Source: an uncultured Oscillospiraceae bacterium (GTDB taxonomy: Bacteria > Bacillota > Clostridia > Oscillospirales > Oscillospiraceae). From it: a stretch of DNA of 30,002 nt. The notes beneath the pieces were generated by a model. The model was given only the letters and a program-made list of their open reading frames with translations. It did no database searches and had not been told where the DNA came from. Position 1 is the first letter of the stretch. Each line of letters begins with the position of its first letter. Shown here piece by piece: positions 21,987 through 29,200 of this stretch. The DNA is taken from assembly GCA_910588975.1 (NCBI GenBank), contig CAJUSE010000026.1, forward strand, positions 1 to 30,002, in the 5' to 3' direction. The position numbers and the translations under genes were made by a program.

Positions 21987-23774
21987 TTACCTGCCCAGCT
22001 TCTCTGTGGCGATGTCATAGAGGCGCATAATGGTGACCATGCTCTGCTCCCGGGTGTAGGTCCCCTGGGGGGAGAATTGGTTATTTCCCGTGCCCCCCAT
22101 GATACCGCTTGCCTGCATCTGCCCCACAGCGGCCCTGGCCCAGCCGGACACATCGGCGTTGTCATCAAAGGTGGGCTCCGCATCTCCCAGCGGGCTCTCA
22201 ACCACGCCGGCCAGCCGGGCCAAAATGGTGGCCGCCTGCTCCCGGGTCAAGGGGTCGTTGGGGGCGAAAAGACCATTTCCAACGCCGTTGATAACGCCCT
22301 TGTACTCCATTCTGGTCACAGCATCGTCATAGATGTCAGTAAAAGGAGAACTCATGCCGGTCCAGCTCTCTCCCCAATTGGAGGTGTAGAGCTTGTCGGC
22401 CAGCACGCAGAAATCCCGCCGGGTGATGGGCTGGTCGTAGCCGCTCTGAAGCTCGGCGGGGATGATCCCCAGTTCAATGCCCTTTTCCACGGTCTCCTTG
22501 GCCCAGGCCGCAGGCTCCGCCGCACCGGGGGCCTTGATGTCGGTGCCGGGGCCAAAGACGGCCTCAAAGGTGTGGCTTTCCTGCACATTGGTGAAGGTAT
22601 AGGTGTTGGCCCCTCCCACGCTCTTGCCGTCCACCAGAATGTCGATCACCGTGTAATTCTTGGGGTCGTAGGGGGTCATCACAAAGGTAAAGCTGTCCCC
22701 CTCCTTCACCTCGGCAAAGCTGTTTCCGCTGTTGGTGGCACGGTCCACGCCGTCGCTGTCCTTCACCCGGCCATAGGTGGTATCGCTGAGGTTCTGGATA
22801 TAGTAGCCTCCCAGATGGAGGTACTTGGAGGTGAGGGGAATGGTGGCAGTCAGGGTGTTGTTCTCCTTGGACTCTTCGTAGTAGGCGGTGAGCTTGATCT
22901 CTCCCCCGGCGATGCCGGGCCGGATCTGTGTCCCTCCGGCGTTCACTTCAATTGTTTCCGTCTGCCCTGGCTTTATGGTCTTGGCATAGGCCTTGGGAAA
23001 AGTGGTGCCAAACACGGAATAGGCGCATATTTTATCTGTGGCCTCGTCATCACTGACCGTCACCTCCAGGAGAAAGGGAAATTTCCCCTTGTTGGTGACG
23101 GAGAAGGTCTTGGTCTCTCTGGGGTACCAATGTATCAATCGTCCGGCATTTACATACTCCGTGTCATCATGGGTGCCAAAATCCACGCTCTCGGTGTTGA
23201 TTTCCCAGGCGATGTCTCCGCCCTTCACCTCGGACAAAGGCTTGATCTCATAATCCACCGTGAGTACCCCGGGAACGCTGCCAAAGGTGCCGCCCTTGCC
23301 CACGCCAAAGCCGCCACTGGTGATGCTGGTCACCGCATGGGAATTGAGGACGAACTGGCCCTCGTAGGAGACTGTACCACTGCCCACATAGCGCTCCGAG
23401 GTATTCAGGGTCAGCTCATAGGTCAGGGATTCGCCGGAATCCAACTCACCGTTGGAGTTCAGCTTGCCCTCCACCAGCTTCCAGCGGACAGGATTGCTTT
23501 TATTGTCCGGCATCAGATACCCATCGCCCCCGAAATCGTCCAAACTGGTGTCTCCCGTGTTGGTGAGGGTCACATACAAAGGCTCCGGGCTCTCCCCCAC
23601 AAAGCAGGTGTCAAAGCTCAACTCGTGGGGGCTGACGGTAAAGCCGTAGCTCTCCCCTTCGCTGATGGAGATATCCCCCAGCTCCACAGTGCTCCCGGCG
23701 GCCATAGCCCGGCTGGGCAGGAAGGCCAGGACCATGGCAAGGGTCAAACACAGGGATAGGACACGTTTTTTCAC
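21987..23774 (-). CDS. SLH-anchored surface protein, shorter tandem paralogue
   Basis: 595 residues from GTG 23774, with AAAGGAGAGG upstream. Signal peptide 1-26 ends SRAMAAG. The N-terminal part holds beta-sandwich modules of the choice-of-anchor or Hydin-like kind: ELSFDTCFVGESPEPLYVTL, then DFGTHDDTEYVNAG...TKTFSVTNKG. A YTFTNVQESHTFEAVFG repeat type lies near 390-407. Three SLH domains close the protein, about 422-465, 478-524 and 536-589 (GYDQPITRRDF, LTREQAATILARL, YTREQSMVTIMRL). It is closely similar to the upstream gene from signal peptide to C-terminus, and its promoter is duplicated too. Function outside wall anchoring is unknown. Confidence 0.88.
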   Translation of the reverse strand: MKKRVLSLCLTLAMVLAFLPSRAMAAGSTVELGDISISEGESYGFTVSPHELSFDTCFVGESPEPLYVTLTNTGDTSLDDFGGDGYLMPDNKSNPVRWKLVEGKLNSNGELDSGESLTYELTLNTSERYVGSGTVSYEGQFVLNSHAVTSITSGGFGVGKGGTFGSVPGVLTVDYEIKPLSEVKGGDIAWEINTESVDFGTHDDTEYVNAGRLIHWYPRETKTFSVTNKGKFPFLLEVTVSDDEATDKICAYSVFGTTFPKAYAKTIKPGQTETIEVNAGGTQIRPGIAGGEIKLTAYYEESKENNTLTATIPLTSKYLHLGGYYIQNLSDTTYGRVKDSDGVDRATNSGNSFAEVKEGDSFTFVMTPYDPKNYTVIDILVDGKSVGGANTYTFTNVQESHTFEAVFGPGTDIKAPGAAEPAAWAKETVEKGIELGIIPAELQSGYDQPITRRDFCVLADKLYTSNWGESWTGMSSPFTDIYDDAVTRMEYKGVINGVGNGLFAPNDPLTREQAATILARLAGVVESPLGDAEPTFDDNADVSGWARAAVGQMQASGIMGGTGNNQFSPQGTYTREQSMVTIMRLYDIATEKLGR

Positions 23775-23848
23775 AGATAACCTCTCCTTTTGCTGAGGCG
23801 CTTTTCCTCCTATGGAGAAGAAAAGCGTCTACGCTGTTTGATAATTTT

Positions 23849-23877
23849 ATTATAGCGGCTCTGAATGGAAAATTCAA
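23849..23877 (-). promoter_or_regulatory. Sigma-A promoter of the 595-residue SLH gene
   Basis: Minus strand: -35 TTGAAT (23877-23872), 17-base spacer, -10 TATAAT (23854-23849). The -35 lies inside the tail of the upstream gene's terminator. Confidence 0.75.
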
Positions 23878-23910
23878 GGCCCGGCGGGAAGGGATCTCCC
23901 GCCGGGCCTT
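23867..23910 (-). terminator. Terminator of the 712-residue SLH gene, overlapping the next promoter
   Basis: AAGGCCCGGCGGGA (23876-23889) pairs with TCCCGCCGGGCCTT (23897-23910). On minus the stem runs into GAATTTTCC, which also forms the -35 and spacer of the following promoter. Confidence 0.8.
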
Positions 23911-23922
23911 TTTGCTCCTCTC

Positions 23923-26061
23923 TTACCTGCCCAGCTTCTCCGTGGCGATGTCATAGAGCCGCATGATGGTGACCATGCTCTGCTCCCGGGTGTAGGTCAT
24001 CTGGGGGGAGAACTGATTGTTCCCGGTGCCCCCCATGATGCCGCTGATCTGCATCTGACCCACAGCCTCATAAGCCCAGGAGGCAATAGCGGCATTGTCA
24101 TCAAAGGTTGGCTCCCCTTCTGCCTCCACCAGTCGCTTGGGGAACAGGACGGCAGCGGCCAGCCGGGACAGGATAGTGGCCGCCTGCTCTCTCGTCAGGG
24201 AGTCATTGGGGGCAAAGAGACCGTCTCCCACCCCGTTGACGATCCCCTGACTTGCCATCCGGGTCACAGCCAAATCGTTGACGTCCGTAAAGGGAGACAT
24301 CCACACAGAGAGCTCCCCCTCTTTACTGCAATAGAAGTTGTAGGCCAGCACGCAGAAGTCCCGGCGGGTGATGGGCTGGTCGTAACCGCTCTGAAGCTCG
24401 GCGGGGATGAGCCCCAGTTCAATGCCCCTGTCCACGGCCTCCTTGGCCCAGGCGGCAGGCTCCGCCGCACCGGGGGCCTTGATGTCGGTGCCGGAGCCAA
24501 AGACGGCCTCAAAGGTGTGGCACGCCTGAACATTCTCGAAGGTGTAGGTCTTGGCCGCCCCCACGCTCTTGCCGTCCACCAGAATGTCCACCACCGTGTA
24601 ATTCTTCGGGTCGTGGGGAGTCATCACAAAGGTGAAGCTGTCCCCCTCCTTGACCTTGGCATAGCCATTTTTGCTGTAAATGCCGTAGTCCTCACCATCG
24701 CTGCCCTTCACCGTGCCGTAGCTTCTGTCGCTGAGATCCTGGATAAAGTAGCCCCCCTGATAGAGGTACTTGGAAGTCAGGGGAATGGTGGCCGTCAGGG
24801 TGTTTTTCTCCTTGGAGTCCTCATAATAGGCGGTGAGCTGCAGCTCGCCCCCGGCAACGCCGGGCCGAATCTTTTCCCCACCGGCATCTACGGAGATGGT
24901 CACCGTCTCCCCCGGCCGGACACGCTGGTCCGTACGGCCCCTGAACACACTGTCGTAGACAGAGGTCATCTCCTTGGTTGCCTCGTCCTCGCTGACCCGG
25001 GTCTCCAGGTAGAATTCATGGTCACCCTTGTTGGTAACGGAGATGGTTTTCGTCTCCTTGGGGAAATAGCACTCAAAATATTCGCCCTCAAATTCATAAT
25101 CCACATCGTTGTGGGTGCCGAAGTCGATGCTCTTGGTGTCTATCTCCCATGCGATGCCCTCCGACTTTTTCTCGGACAGGGGGAGGATCTCGTAGTCCAC
25201 ATAGAACACACCGCCGACCTTGTACATGATCTTGCGGTCTGTGTCCATCACAACAAAGGGCCCATCGTATTGGACCCCGCCGATGCCCTCTTTTCTGGTT
25301 TCCAGGGTCAGCTCATAGGTCAGGGACTTTCCGGGGGCCAGCTGGCCCTCGGCGTTCAGCTCCCCCTCCACCAGCTTCCAGCGAACGGGCGTGTCGTATC
25401 CGCCATCCACCACAAAGAAGCCCTCATCGCTCTGGTAGGCAAGGCCGTCGCTTCTCGTATTGGTGAGGGTCACATACAAGGGCTTCGGGGTCTCCCCCAC
25501 AAAGCAGGTGCCAAAGCTCAGCTCGTTGGAACTGACAGAAAAGCCGGCCCCCTCCCCCGTTTCGATGGATACCGTGCCCATGTATGCCGTGTTGTCAGAA
25601 CTGCCGGAGGAGCTCTGCTCCGGCTTCACCAGCTCATAGGTGACGGTGGCGTCCCGCTGGGCGCCATTGGCGAAGCTGAACAGCTGGAACTGATCCGTAT
25701 GAACGCCGTATTGGGCCATCCCCCGGATCTCCATGTCGTAACTCACGGTCTCCGCCCCGCCGGGCTCTACCGTGAAGGTCTTTTGACGAACCAGCACCGT
25801 TCCGTCCCCTCCGAGGACGGAGCCGCCCTGCATGTAGAGGGTCTCCTCCCCGGTGTTCTCAATGGTGATCTGGAACACATCCTTCACGGTTTTCTCCGTG
25901 CCGTCAAACTCGATCTGACCCAGGTCAAATTCCAGCTCATCCACGGTAAAGCCGTAGCCATCGTATGGGCCGTAGCTGTCCCCGGCGGCCATAGCCCGGC
26001 TGGGCAGGAAGGTCAGGACCATGGCAAGGGTCAAACATAGGGATAGGACACGTTTTTTCAC
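23923..26061 (-). CDS. SLH-anchored surface protein, longer tandem paralogue
   Basis: 712 residues from GTG 26061, with AAAGGAGAGG upstream. The frame is open to 26289, but that stretch contains the promoter and is leader, not protein. The signal peptide differs from its paralogue by one residue in the first 26. An extra N-terminal beta module of about 120 residues (about 27-150, with LEFDLGQIEFDG and VFQITIENTGEETLYM) is absent from the shorter copy. It ends in a Ser/Gly linker (PEQSSSGSSDN). The rest runs parallel to the paralogue: two beta-sandwich modules, the YTFENVQACHTFEAVFG repeat, then three SLH domains over the last 190 residues. It probably presents stalk-like domains outside the S-layer or wall polymer. 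Confidence 0.88.
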   Translation of the reverse strand: MKKRVLSLCLTLAMVLTFLPSRAMAAGDSYGPYDGYGFTVDELEFDLGQIEFDGTEKTVKDVFQITIENTGEETLYMQGGSVLGGDGTVLVRQKTFTVEPGGAETVSYDMEIRGMAQYGVHTDQFQLFSFANGAQRDATVTYELVKPEQSSSGSSDNTAYMGTVSIETGEGAGFSVSSNELSFGTCFVGETPKPLYVTLTNTRSDGLAYQSDEGFFVVDGGYDTPVRWKLVEGELNAEGQLAPGKSLTYELTLETRKEGIGGVQYDGPFVVMDTDRKIMYKVGGVFYVDYEILPLSEKKSEGIAWEIDTKSIDFGTHNDVDYEFEGEYFECYFPKETKTISVTNKGDHEFYLETRVSEDEATKEMTSVYDSVFRGRTDQRVRPGETVTISVDAGGEKIRPGVAGGELQLTAYYEDSKEKNTLTATIPLTSKYLYQGGYFIQDLSDRSYGTVKGSDGEDYGIYSKNGYAKVKEGDSFTFVMTPHDPKNYTVVDILVDGKSVGAAKTYTFENVQACHTFEAVFGSGTDIKAPGAAEPAAWAKEAVDRGIELGLIPAELQSGYDQPITRRDFCVLAYNFYCSKEGELSVWMSPFTDVNDLAVTRMASQGIVNGVGDGLFAPNDSLTREQAATILSRLAAAVLFPKRLVEAEGEPTFDDNAAIASWAYEAVGQMQISGIMGGTGNNQFSPQMTYTREQSMVTIMRLYDIATEKLGR

Positions 26062-26137
26062 AGATAACCTCTCCTTTTGTTGCGGTTCTTTTCCCTCCCC
26101 ATAAGGGAGAAAACAGCATCTGCCGTTTGGTAATTTT

Positions 26138-26166
26138 ATTATAGCGGCTCTGAATGGAAAATTCAA
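26138..26166 (-). promoter_or_regulatory. Sigma-A promoter of the 712-residue SLH gene
   Basis: Minus strand: -35 TTGAAT (26166-26161), 17-base spacer, -10 TATAAT (26143-26138). Same elements and spacer as the paralogue's promoter. Confidence 0.75.
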
Positions 26167-26268
26167 GGCCCGGCAATGCCCCACAAACGAGAAAAAGCGC
26201 CGGGCGGGCAACGGGCAAAATATGGTGTTTTTTCTCTTCCAAACCTCTATATTTTTCTCCCCCACCCC

Positions 26269-26297
26269 TTGCATTTTCTCCCATTTCATGGTATACT
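26269..26297 (+). promoter_or_regulatory. Sigma-A promoter of the rimP-nusA-infB operon
   Basis: -35 TTGCAT (26269-26274), 17-base spacer ending ATGG, -10 TATACT (26292-26297). Start near 26304, leader about 70 bases. Confidence 0.8.
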
Positions 26298-26326
26298 ACG
26301 AGTAAAGTAAGAGTTAAGTATGGTAA

Positions 26327-26353
26327 GGCTGAGGATTTCCCCTCAGTCTTTTT
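26327..26353 (+). terminator. Attenuator-like terminator in the rimP leader
   Basis: GGCTGAGG (26327-26334), loop ATTTCC, CCTCAGTC (26341-26348), then TTTTT. It stands between promoter and rimP ribosome binding site, so it must be read through for the operon to be made. NusA, encoded in the operon, affects such pauses, so feedback is plausible. Confidence 0.65.
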
Positions 26354-26373
26354 GATTGGAAGGAGGCTTTTTC

Positions 26374-26829
26374 ATGGCCAAAGTCACCGATGCCGTCCGT
26401 GAGCTGGCCCTTCCCGCTGTGGCGCAGTGTGGCTGCACCCTTTGGGATGTGGAATACGTGAAGGAGGCGGGGGTCTGGTACCTTCGGCTCTATATCGACA
26501 AGGAGGGCGGGGTGTCCATCGACGACTGCGTGGCGGTGGACCATCTGGTCTCCCCTCTGTTGGACGAGGCCGACCCCATTGAGGGCAGCTACACCTTCGA
26601 GGTCTCCTCCGCCGGGATGGAGCGGCCCCTCCGCCTGCCCGAGCATTTCTCCGCCTGCATGGGCCAGGAGGTGGAGCTTCGCCTCTACCGGGCCCTGGAG
26701 GGCAAGAAGGACTGGGTGGGCGTCCTCTCCGGCTATGCCGACGGGGACGTGAAGCTCACCACCCCCGCCGGGGCGCAGACCTTCGAAAAGAAGGACATCG
26801 CCCAGGTCCACCTGTACGCCAGGGTCTGA
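26374..26829 (+). CDS. rimP: Ribosome maturation factor RimP
   Basis: 151 residues from ATG 26374, with AAGGAGG upstream; an in-frame ATG at 26356 precedes that site. RimP binds the 30S precursor and helps its late assembly. The N-terminal domain (about 1-80) includes GCTLWDVEYVKEAGVWYLRLYID and SIDDCVAVDHLVSPLLDE. The family signature YTFEVSSAGMERPL follows at about 76-90. The C-terminal SH3-like domain ends at KKDIAQVHLYARV. Normal length and complete. It is first in the conserved Firmicute order rimP-nusA-ylxR-ylxQ-infB, with 55 bases to nusA. Confidence 0.96.
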   Translation: MAKVTDAVRELALPAVAQCGCTLWDVEYVKEAGVWYLRLYIDKEGGVSIDDCVAVDHLVSPLLDEADPIEGSYTFEVSSAGMERPLRLPEHFSACMGQEVELRLYRALEGKKDWVGVLSGYADGDVKLTTPAGAQTFEKKDIAQVHLYARV

Positions 26830-26884
26830 CCGGCCCCCGAGAATCACCGTTATCACTTTCTCATAAATAAAGGAGAGTTACACT

Positions 26885-28072
26885 ATGCCGAGAAAAAATC
26901 AGAAGGCCCAAAAGCCTGCCAACGAGCTGGACACCGCCGAGTTTTTCGCCGCCATCGACCTCATCGAGAAGGAGAAGGGCATCACCAAGGGCTATATGCT
27001 GGAGAAGATCACCCTGGCCCTGTCCTCCGCCTACAAGAAGGACCACCCCGAGGCCGGGGAGAACTTCGTGGTGGAGGCCGACGAGGAGAAGGGCACCGTC
27101 CGTGCCTTCCTGAAAAAGGACGTGGTGGAGACGGTGGACGACCCTGCCACCGAGATCTCCCTGGAGGAGGCCCAGGCCAAGCTGCCCCACGCCATGCTGG
27201 GTGATGTGATCTCCATCGAGGTCAAGCCCCGGGACTTTGGCCGCATCGCCGCCCAGACCGCCCGCCAGGTCATCATCCAGGGCATGCGGGAGGCCGAGCG
27301 TGGCATGATCTTTGACGAGTTCTCCTCCAAGGAGCACGAGATCATCACCGGCCTTGTCACCCGCATCGACCCCCGCACCGGGGGAGCCAGCCTGCGCATC
27401 ACCAGCGGCAGCGAGTGGACCGAGGCCTACCTGGCCCCTGCCGAGCAGGTGAAGGGGGAGGTCTACACCGAGGGCATGCGCCTGAAGGTGTACGTCTCTG
27501 AGGTCCGCCACGCCACCCGTGGCCCCCAGGTCCTCATCTCCCGGACCCATCCCGGCCTGGTCCGCCGGCTCTTCGAGCTGGAGGTGCCCGAGATCCACGA
27601 CGGCACCGTGGAGGTCAAGTCCATCGCCCGTGAGGCAGGCAGCCGGACCAAGCTGGCCGTCTGGGCCCACGACCCCAATGTGGATCCCATCGGTGCCTGC
27701 GTGGGCCCCAAGGGCCAGCGGGTGAACAACATCGTGGCCGAGCTGGCCGGCGAGAAGGTGGACATCATCAAGTGGTCGGAGGACCCCGCCGAGTTCGTGG
27801 CCGCCGCCCTGGCCCCCGCCGATGTCATCAGCGTCACCACCACCGAGCGGCCCAAGGCCGACGAGGAGGAGACCCTGGACCGCCGGGACCGGGACGTGAA
27901 GGGCTCCTGCCGTGTGGTGGTCCCCGACGATCAGCTGAGCCTGGCCATCGGCAAGGAGGGTCAGAATGCCCGCCTGGCCGCCCGGCTGACCCAGTACAAG
28001 ATCGACATCAAGCCCGCCTCCGCCCCCGAGGAGGACGAGGATGCCGACGACGAGATCATCATCGAGGAGTAA
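26885..28072 (+). CDS. nusA: Transcription termination/antitermination factor NusA
   Basis: 395 residues from ATG 26885, with AAAGGAG nine bases upstream. NusA rides on RNA polymerase and promotes pausing and hairpin-dependent termination. N-terminal RNA-polymerase-binding domain about 14-130 (FFAAIDLIEKEKGI, FGRIAAQTARQVIIQ). S1 domain about 140-200. KH1 about 230-300 with GACVGPKGQRVNNIVAELAG. KH2 about 320-380 with LSLAIGKEGQNARLAARL. It stops after an acidic tail (EEDEDADDEIIIEE) and lacks the C-terminal acidic repeats of enterobacterial NusA, as usual in Firmicutes. Followed by a 194-base gap with two strong hairpins before ylxR. Confidence 0.97.
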   Translation: MPRKNQKAQKPANELDTAEFFAAIDLIEKEKGITKGYMLEKITLALSSAYKKDHPEAGENFVVEADEEKGTVRAFLKKDVVETVDDPATEISLEEAQAKLPHAMLGDVISIEVKPRDFGRIAAQTARQVIIQGMREAERGMIFDEFSSKEHEIITGLVTRIDPRTGGASLRITSGSEWTEAYLAPAEQVKGEVYTEGMRLKVYVSEVRHATRGPQVLISRTHPGLVRRLFELEVPEIHDGTVEVKSIAREAGSRTKLAVWAHDPNVDPIGACVGPKGQRVNNIVAELAGEKVDIIKWSEDPAEFVAAALAPADVISVTTTERPKADEEETLDRRDRDVKGSCRVVVPDDQLSLAIGKEGQNARLAARLTQYKIDIKPASAPEEDEDADDEIIIEE

Positions 28073-28145
28073 GTTTTCTTCACCCGTTTGGGCTTCTCCC
28101 CTCCCATTTCTCTGTTCTGTCTAAGGATACAGGCAAAAAAGGGGG

Positions 28146-28224
28146 CCCCGCAAAAGCGGTCCTCAGCTTTTGTGGGGAGAGGAGGAGCAATGGAATGACT
28201 GAGCCCCGGTACCCAGTACCGGGG
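28146..28224 (+). other. Two strong hairpins and a mini-ORF between nusA and ylxR
   Basis: Hairpin 1: CCCCGCAAAAGC (28146-28157) with GCTTTTGTGGGG (28166-28177), one G-T pair. Hairpin 2: CCCCGGTAC (28204-28212) with GTACCGGGG (28216-28224), perfect. Neither has a U-tract, so they are not plain terminators. A ten-codon frame (28195-28227, MTEPRYPVPG) starts nine bases after GGAGG and spans hairpin 2. Confidence 0.55.
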
Positions 28225-28266
28225 TGAAGGATATGGAATTTGCGACGACGAAAGGAGGTTTCCCCC

Positions 28267-28542
28267 ATGCCCAAAAAGATCCCCGTCCGCCAGTGTCTTG
28301 GCTGCCGGGAGCATAAGCCCAAGCCCGAGCTGATCCGGGTGGTCCGCTCCCCCGAGGGGGAGGTCTCCCTGGACTTCAAGGGCAAGAAGCCGGGCCGGGG
28401 GGCCTATGTGTGCCCCGATCCCGAGTGCCTGAAAAAGTGCCGCAAGTCCCGGGCGCTGGAGCGGGCCTTCTCCGCCCCCCTACCCGACGAGGTGTGGGAG
28501 CAGCTGGAGGCGCAGATGAAAGCGGGTGAGCAGGATGGATGA
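28267..28542 (+). CDS. ylxR: YlxR family RNA-binding protein (RnpM)
   Basis: 91 residues from ATG 28267, with AAAGGAGG upstream; the in-frame ATG at 28240 precedes that site. Family signature RQCLGCREHKPKPELIRVV at about 8-26, with GRGAYVCPDPECLKKC at about 44-60. The Cys residues and basic patch suit a small RNA-binding fold. YlxR of Bacillus has been reported to bind RNase P RNA and was renamed RnpM. It sits in its normal operon place. Its end overlaps the next start in ATGGATGA, so translation of ylxQ is coupled to it. Confidence 0.93.
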   Translation: MPKKIPVRQCLGCREHKPKPELIRVVRSPEGEVSLDFKGKKPGRGAYVCPDPECLKKCRKSRALERAFSAPLPDEVWEQLEAQMKAGEQDG

Positions 28543-28981
28543 CGGTCTCACCGGCCTCATTGGCTTGGCCCGCAAGGCGGGCAAGGCGGAGGTGGGCGAG
28601 GAGCCCGTCACCGCAGCCGCCACCGCCCACAAGGCCCGGCTCATCCTCCTCTCCTCCGACGCCGCCGAAAACACCGCCAAGCGGGCCCGGCGGCTGGGAG
28701 AGAGCGGCAACTGCCCGGTCATCACCCCCGGCCTGACCAAGGCCCAGCTGGGGGCCGCTCTGGGCCGCAGCAGCTGCGCCCTGGTCGCCCTCACCGACGT
28801 GGGCTTTGCCGCCAGCGTGGTGAAAAAGCTCTCCGCCCGGGACCCGGAGACCTATGGGGCCGTGGCAGAGCGGCTGTCCCACAAGGCGGAAAAGACCCAG
28901 CGCCGCCGCAAGGAGCAGCGGCAGAGGGAAAAGGCGGCCCAGGCCAGGGCCAGAAAGCCCTGGGCACCGCCGGCCAAGTAG
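28535..28981 (+). CDS. ylxQ: L7Ae-family ribosomal-like protein YlxQ with basic C-terminal extension
   Basis: 148 residues from ATG 28535; GTG 28526 is an in-frame alternative. The L7Ae/L30e fold covers about 1-105: LTGLIGLARKAGKAEVGEE, then ARLILLSSDAAENTAKR, the NCPVITPG segment, and CALVALTDVGFAASVVKKL. These proteins bind kink-turn RNA. Usual family length is near 100 residues; here about 40 extra residues rich in Lys, Arg, Gln and Ala (EKTQRRRKEQRQREKAAQAR) follow, probably a disordered RNA-contacting tail. It overlaps ylxR by 8 bases. The next gene, infB, starts 219 bases on, after repeats and a hairpin. Confidence 0.88.
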   Translation: MDDGLTGLIGLARKAGKAEVGEEPVTAAATAHKARLILLSSDAAENTAKRARRLGESGNCPVITPGLTKAQLGAALGRSSCALVALTDVGFAASVVKKLSARDPETYGAVAERLSHKAEKTQRRRKEQRQREKAAQARARKPWAPPAK

Positions 28982-28991
28982 AGCGTAGGCC

Positions 28992-29066
28992 AACCCCAAC
29001 CCCCGCCTGATTTACCCAGCCCGGCCCACCGTTTAACCCCAACTCCTACCTGGTTTACCCATCCCG
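28992..29066. repeat. Imperfect 32-base direct repeat between ylxQ and infB
   Basis: Copies at 28992-29023 and 29035-29066 share AACCCCAAC, CCTG-TTTACCCA and CCCG, at a 43-base period. A third, partial copy (AAACCCCACCTGACTT) begins near 29109. C-rich on plus. Confidence 0.6.
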
Positions 29067-29070
29067 CTCC

Positions 29071-29096
29071 GTAGGGGCCGGCCTGTGGCCGGCCCG
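29071..29096. repeat. REP-like palindrome GTAGGGG...CCCGC
   Basis: GGGCCGGCC (29075-29083), loop TGT, GGCCGGCCC (29087-29095): a perfect 9-bp stem framed by GTAG and GC. No U-tract. Shares ends with the element at 14358-14381. Confidence 0.5.
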
Positions 29097-29127
29097 CTGT
29101 CCAACGTCAAACCCCACCTGACTTGTT

Positions 29128-29168
29128 CCAATGAGAAAGCGGAAGTCCCCCTTCCCTTTTCTCATTGG
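29128..29168 (+). other. Long hairpin directly upstream of infB
   Basis: CCAATGAGAAA (29128-29138) pairs with TTTCTCATTGG (29158-29168), and inside GGAAG (29141-29145) pairs with CTTCC (29151-29155). No U-tract follows, so it is more likely an mRNA processing, stability or translation-control structure than a terminator. Confidence 0.6.
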
Positions 29169-29200
29169 CGCAAGTCTCCATCCAACGGAGGTGCTTTTAT

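Larger units (their letters stand above)
23775..26190. repeat. Tandem duplication of an SLH gene with its promoter
   Basis: The regions before the two genes (23775-23885 and 26062-26175) share the ribosome binding site, leader ends, -10, spacer and -35 nearly base for base, up to AAGGCCCGGC. After that point the copy at 23880 continues as a full terminator, while the copy at 26170 has other sequence and only a distant GCCGGGC. The coding regions are similar along their length, most strongly at the signal peptide and C-terminal half. Confidence 0.8.

Noticed and set aside
22077..26040. Two long plus-strand frames opposite the SLH paralogues
   Set aside because: They arise from the same codon bias. 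The minus proteins have signal peptides, SLH domains, promoters and terminators.
26062..26289. N-terminal extension of the longer SLH paralogue
   Set aside because: The stretch contains the -35, -10 and ribosome binding site, and the signal peptide starts at the GTG at 26061.
28992..29120. CRISPR-like repeats before infB
   Set aside because: Only two and a half imperfect copies, spacers of about 11 bases, and no cas genes.
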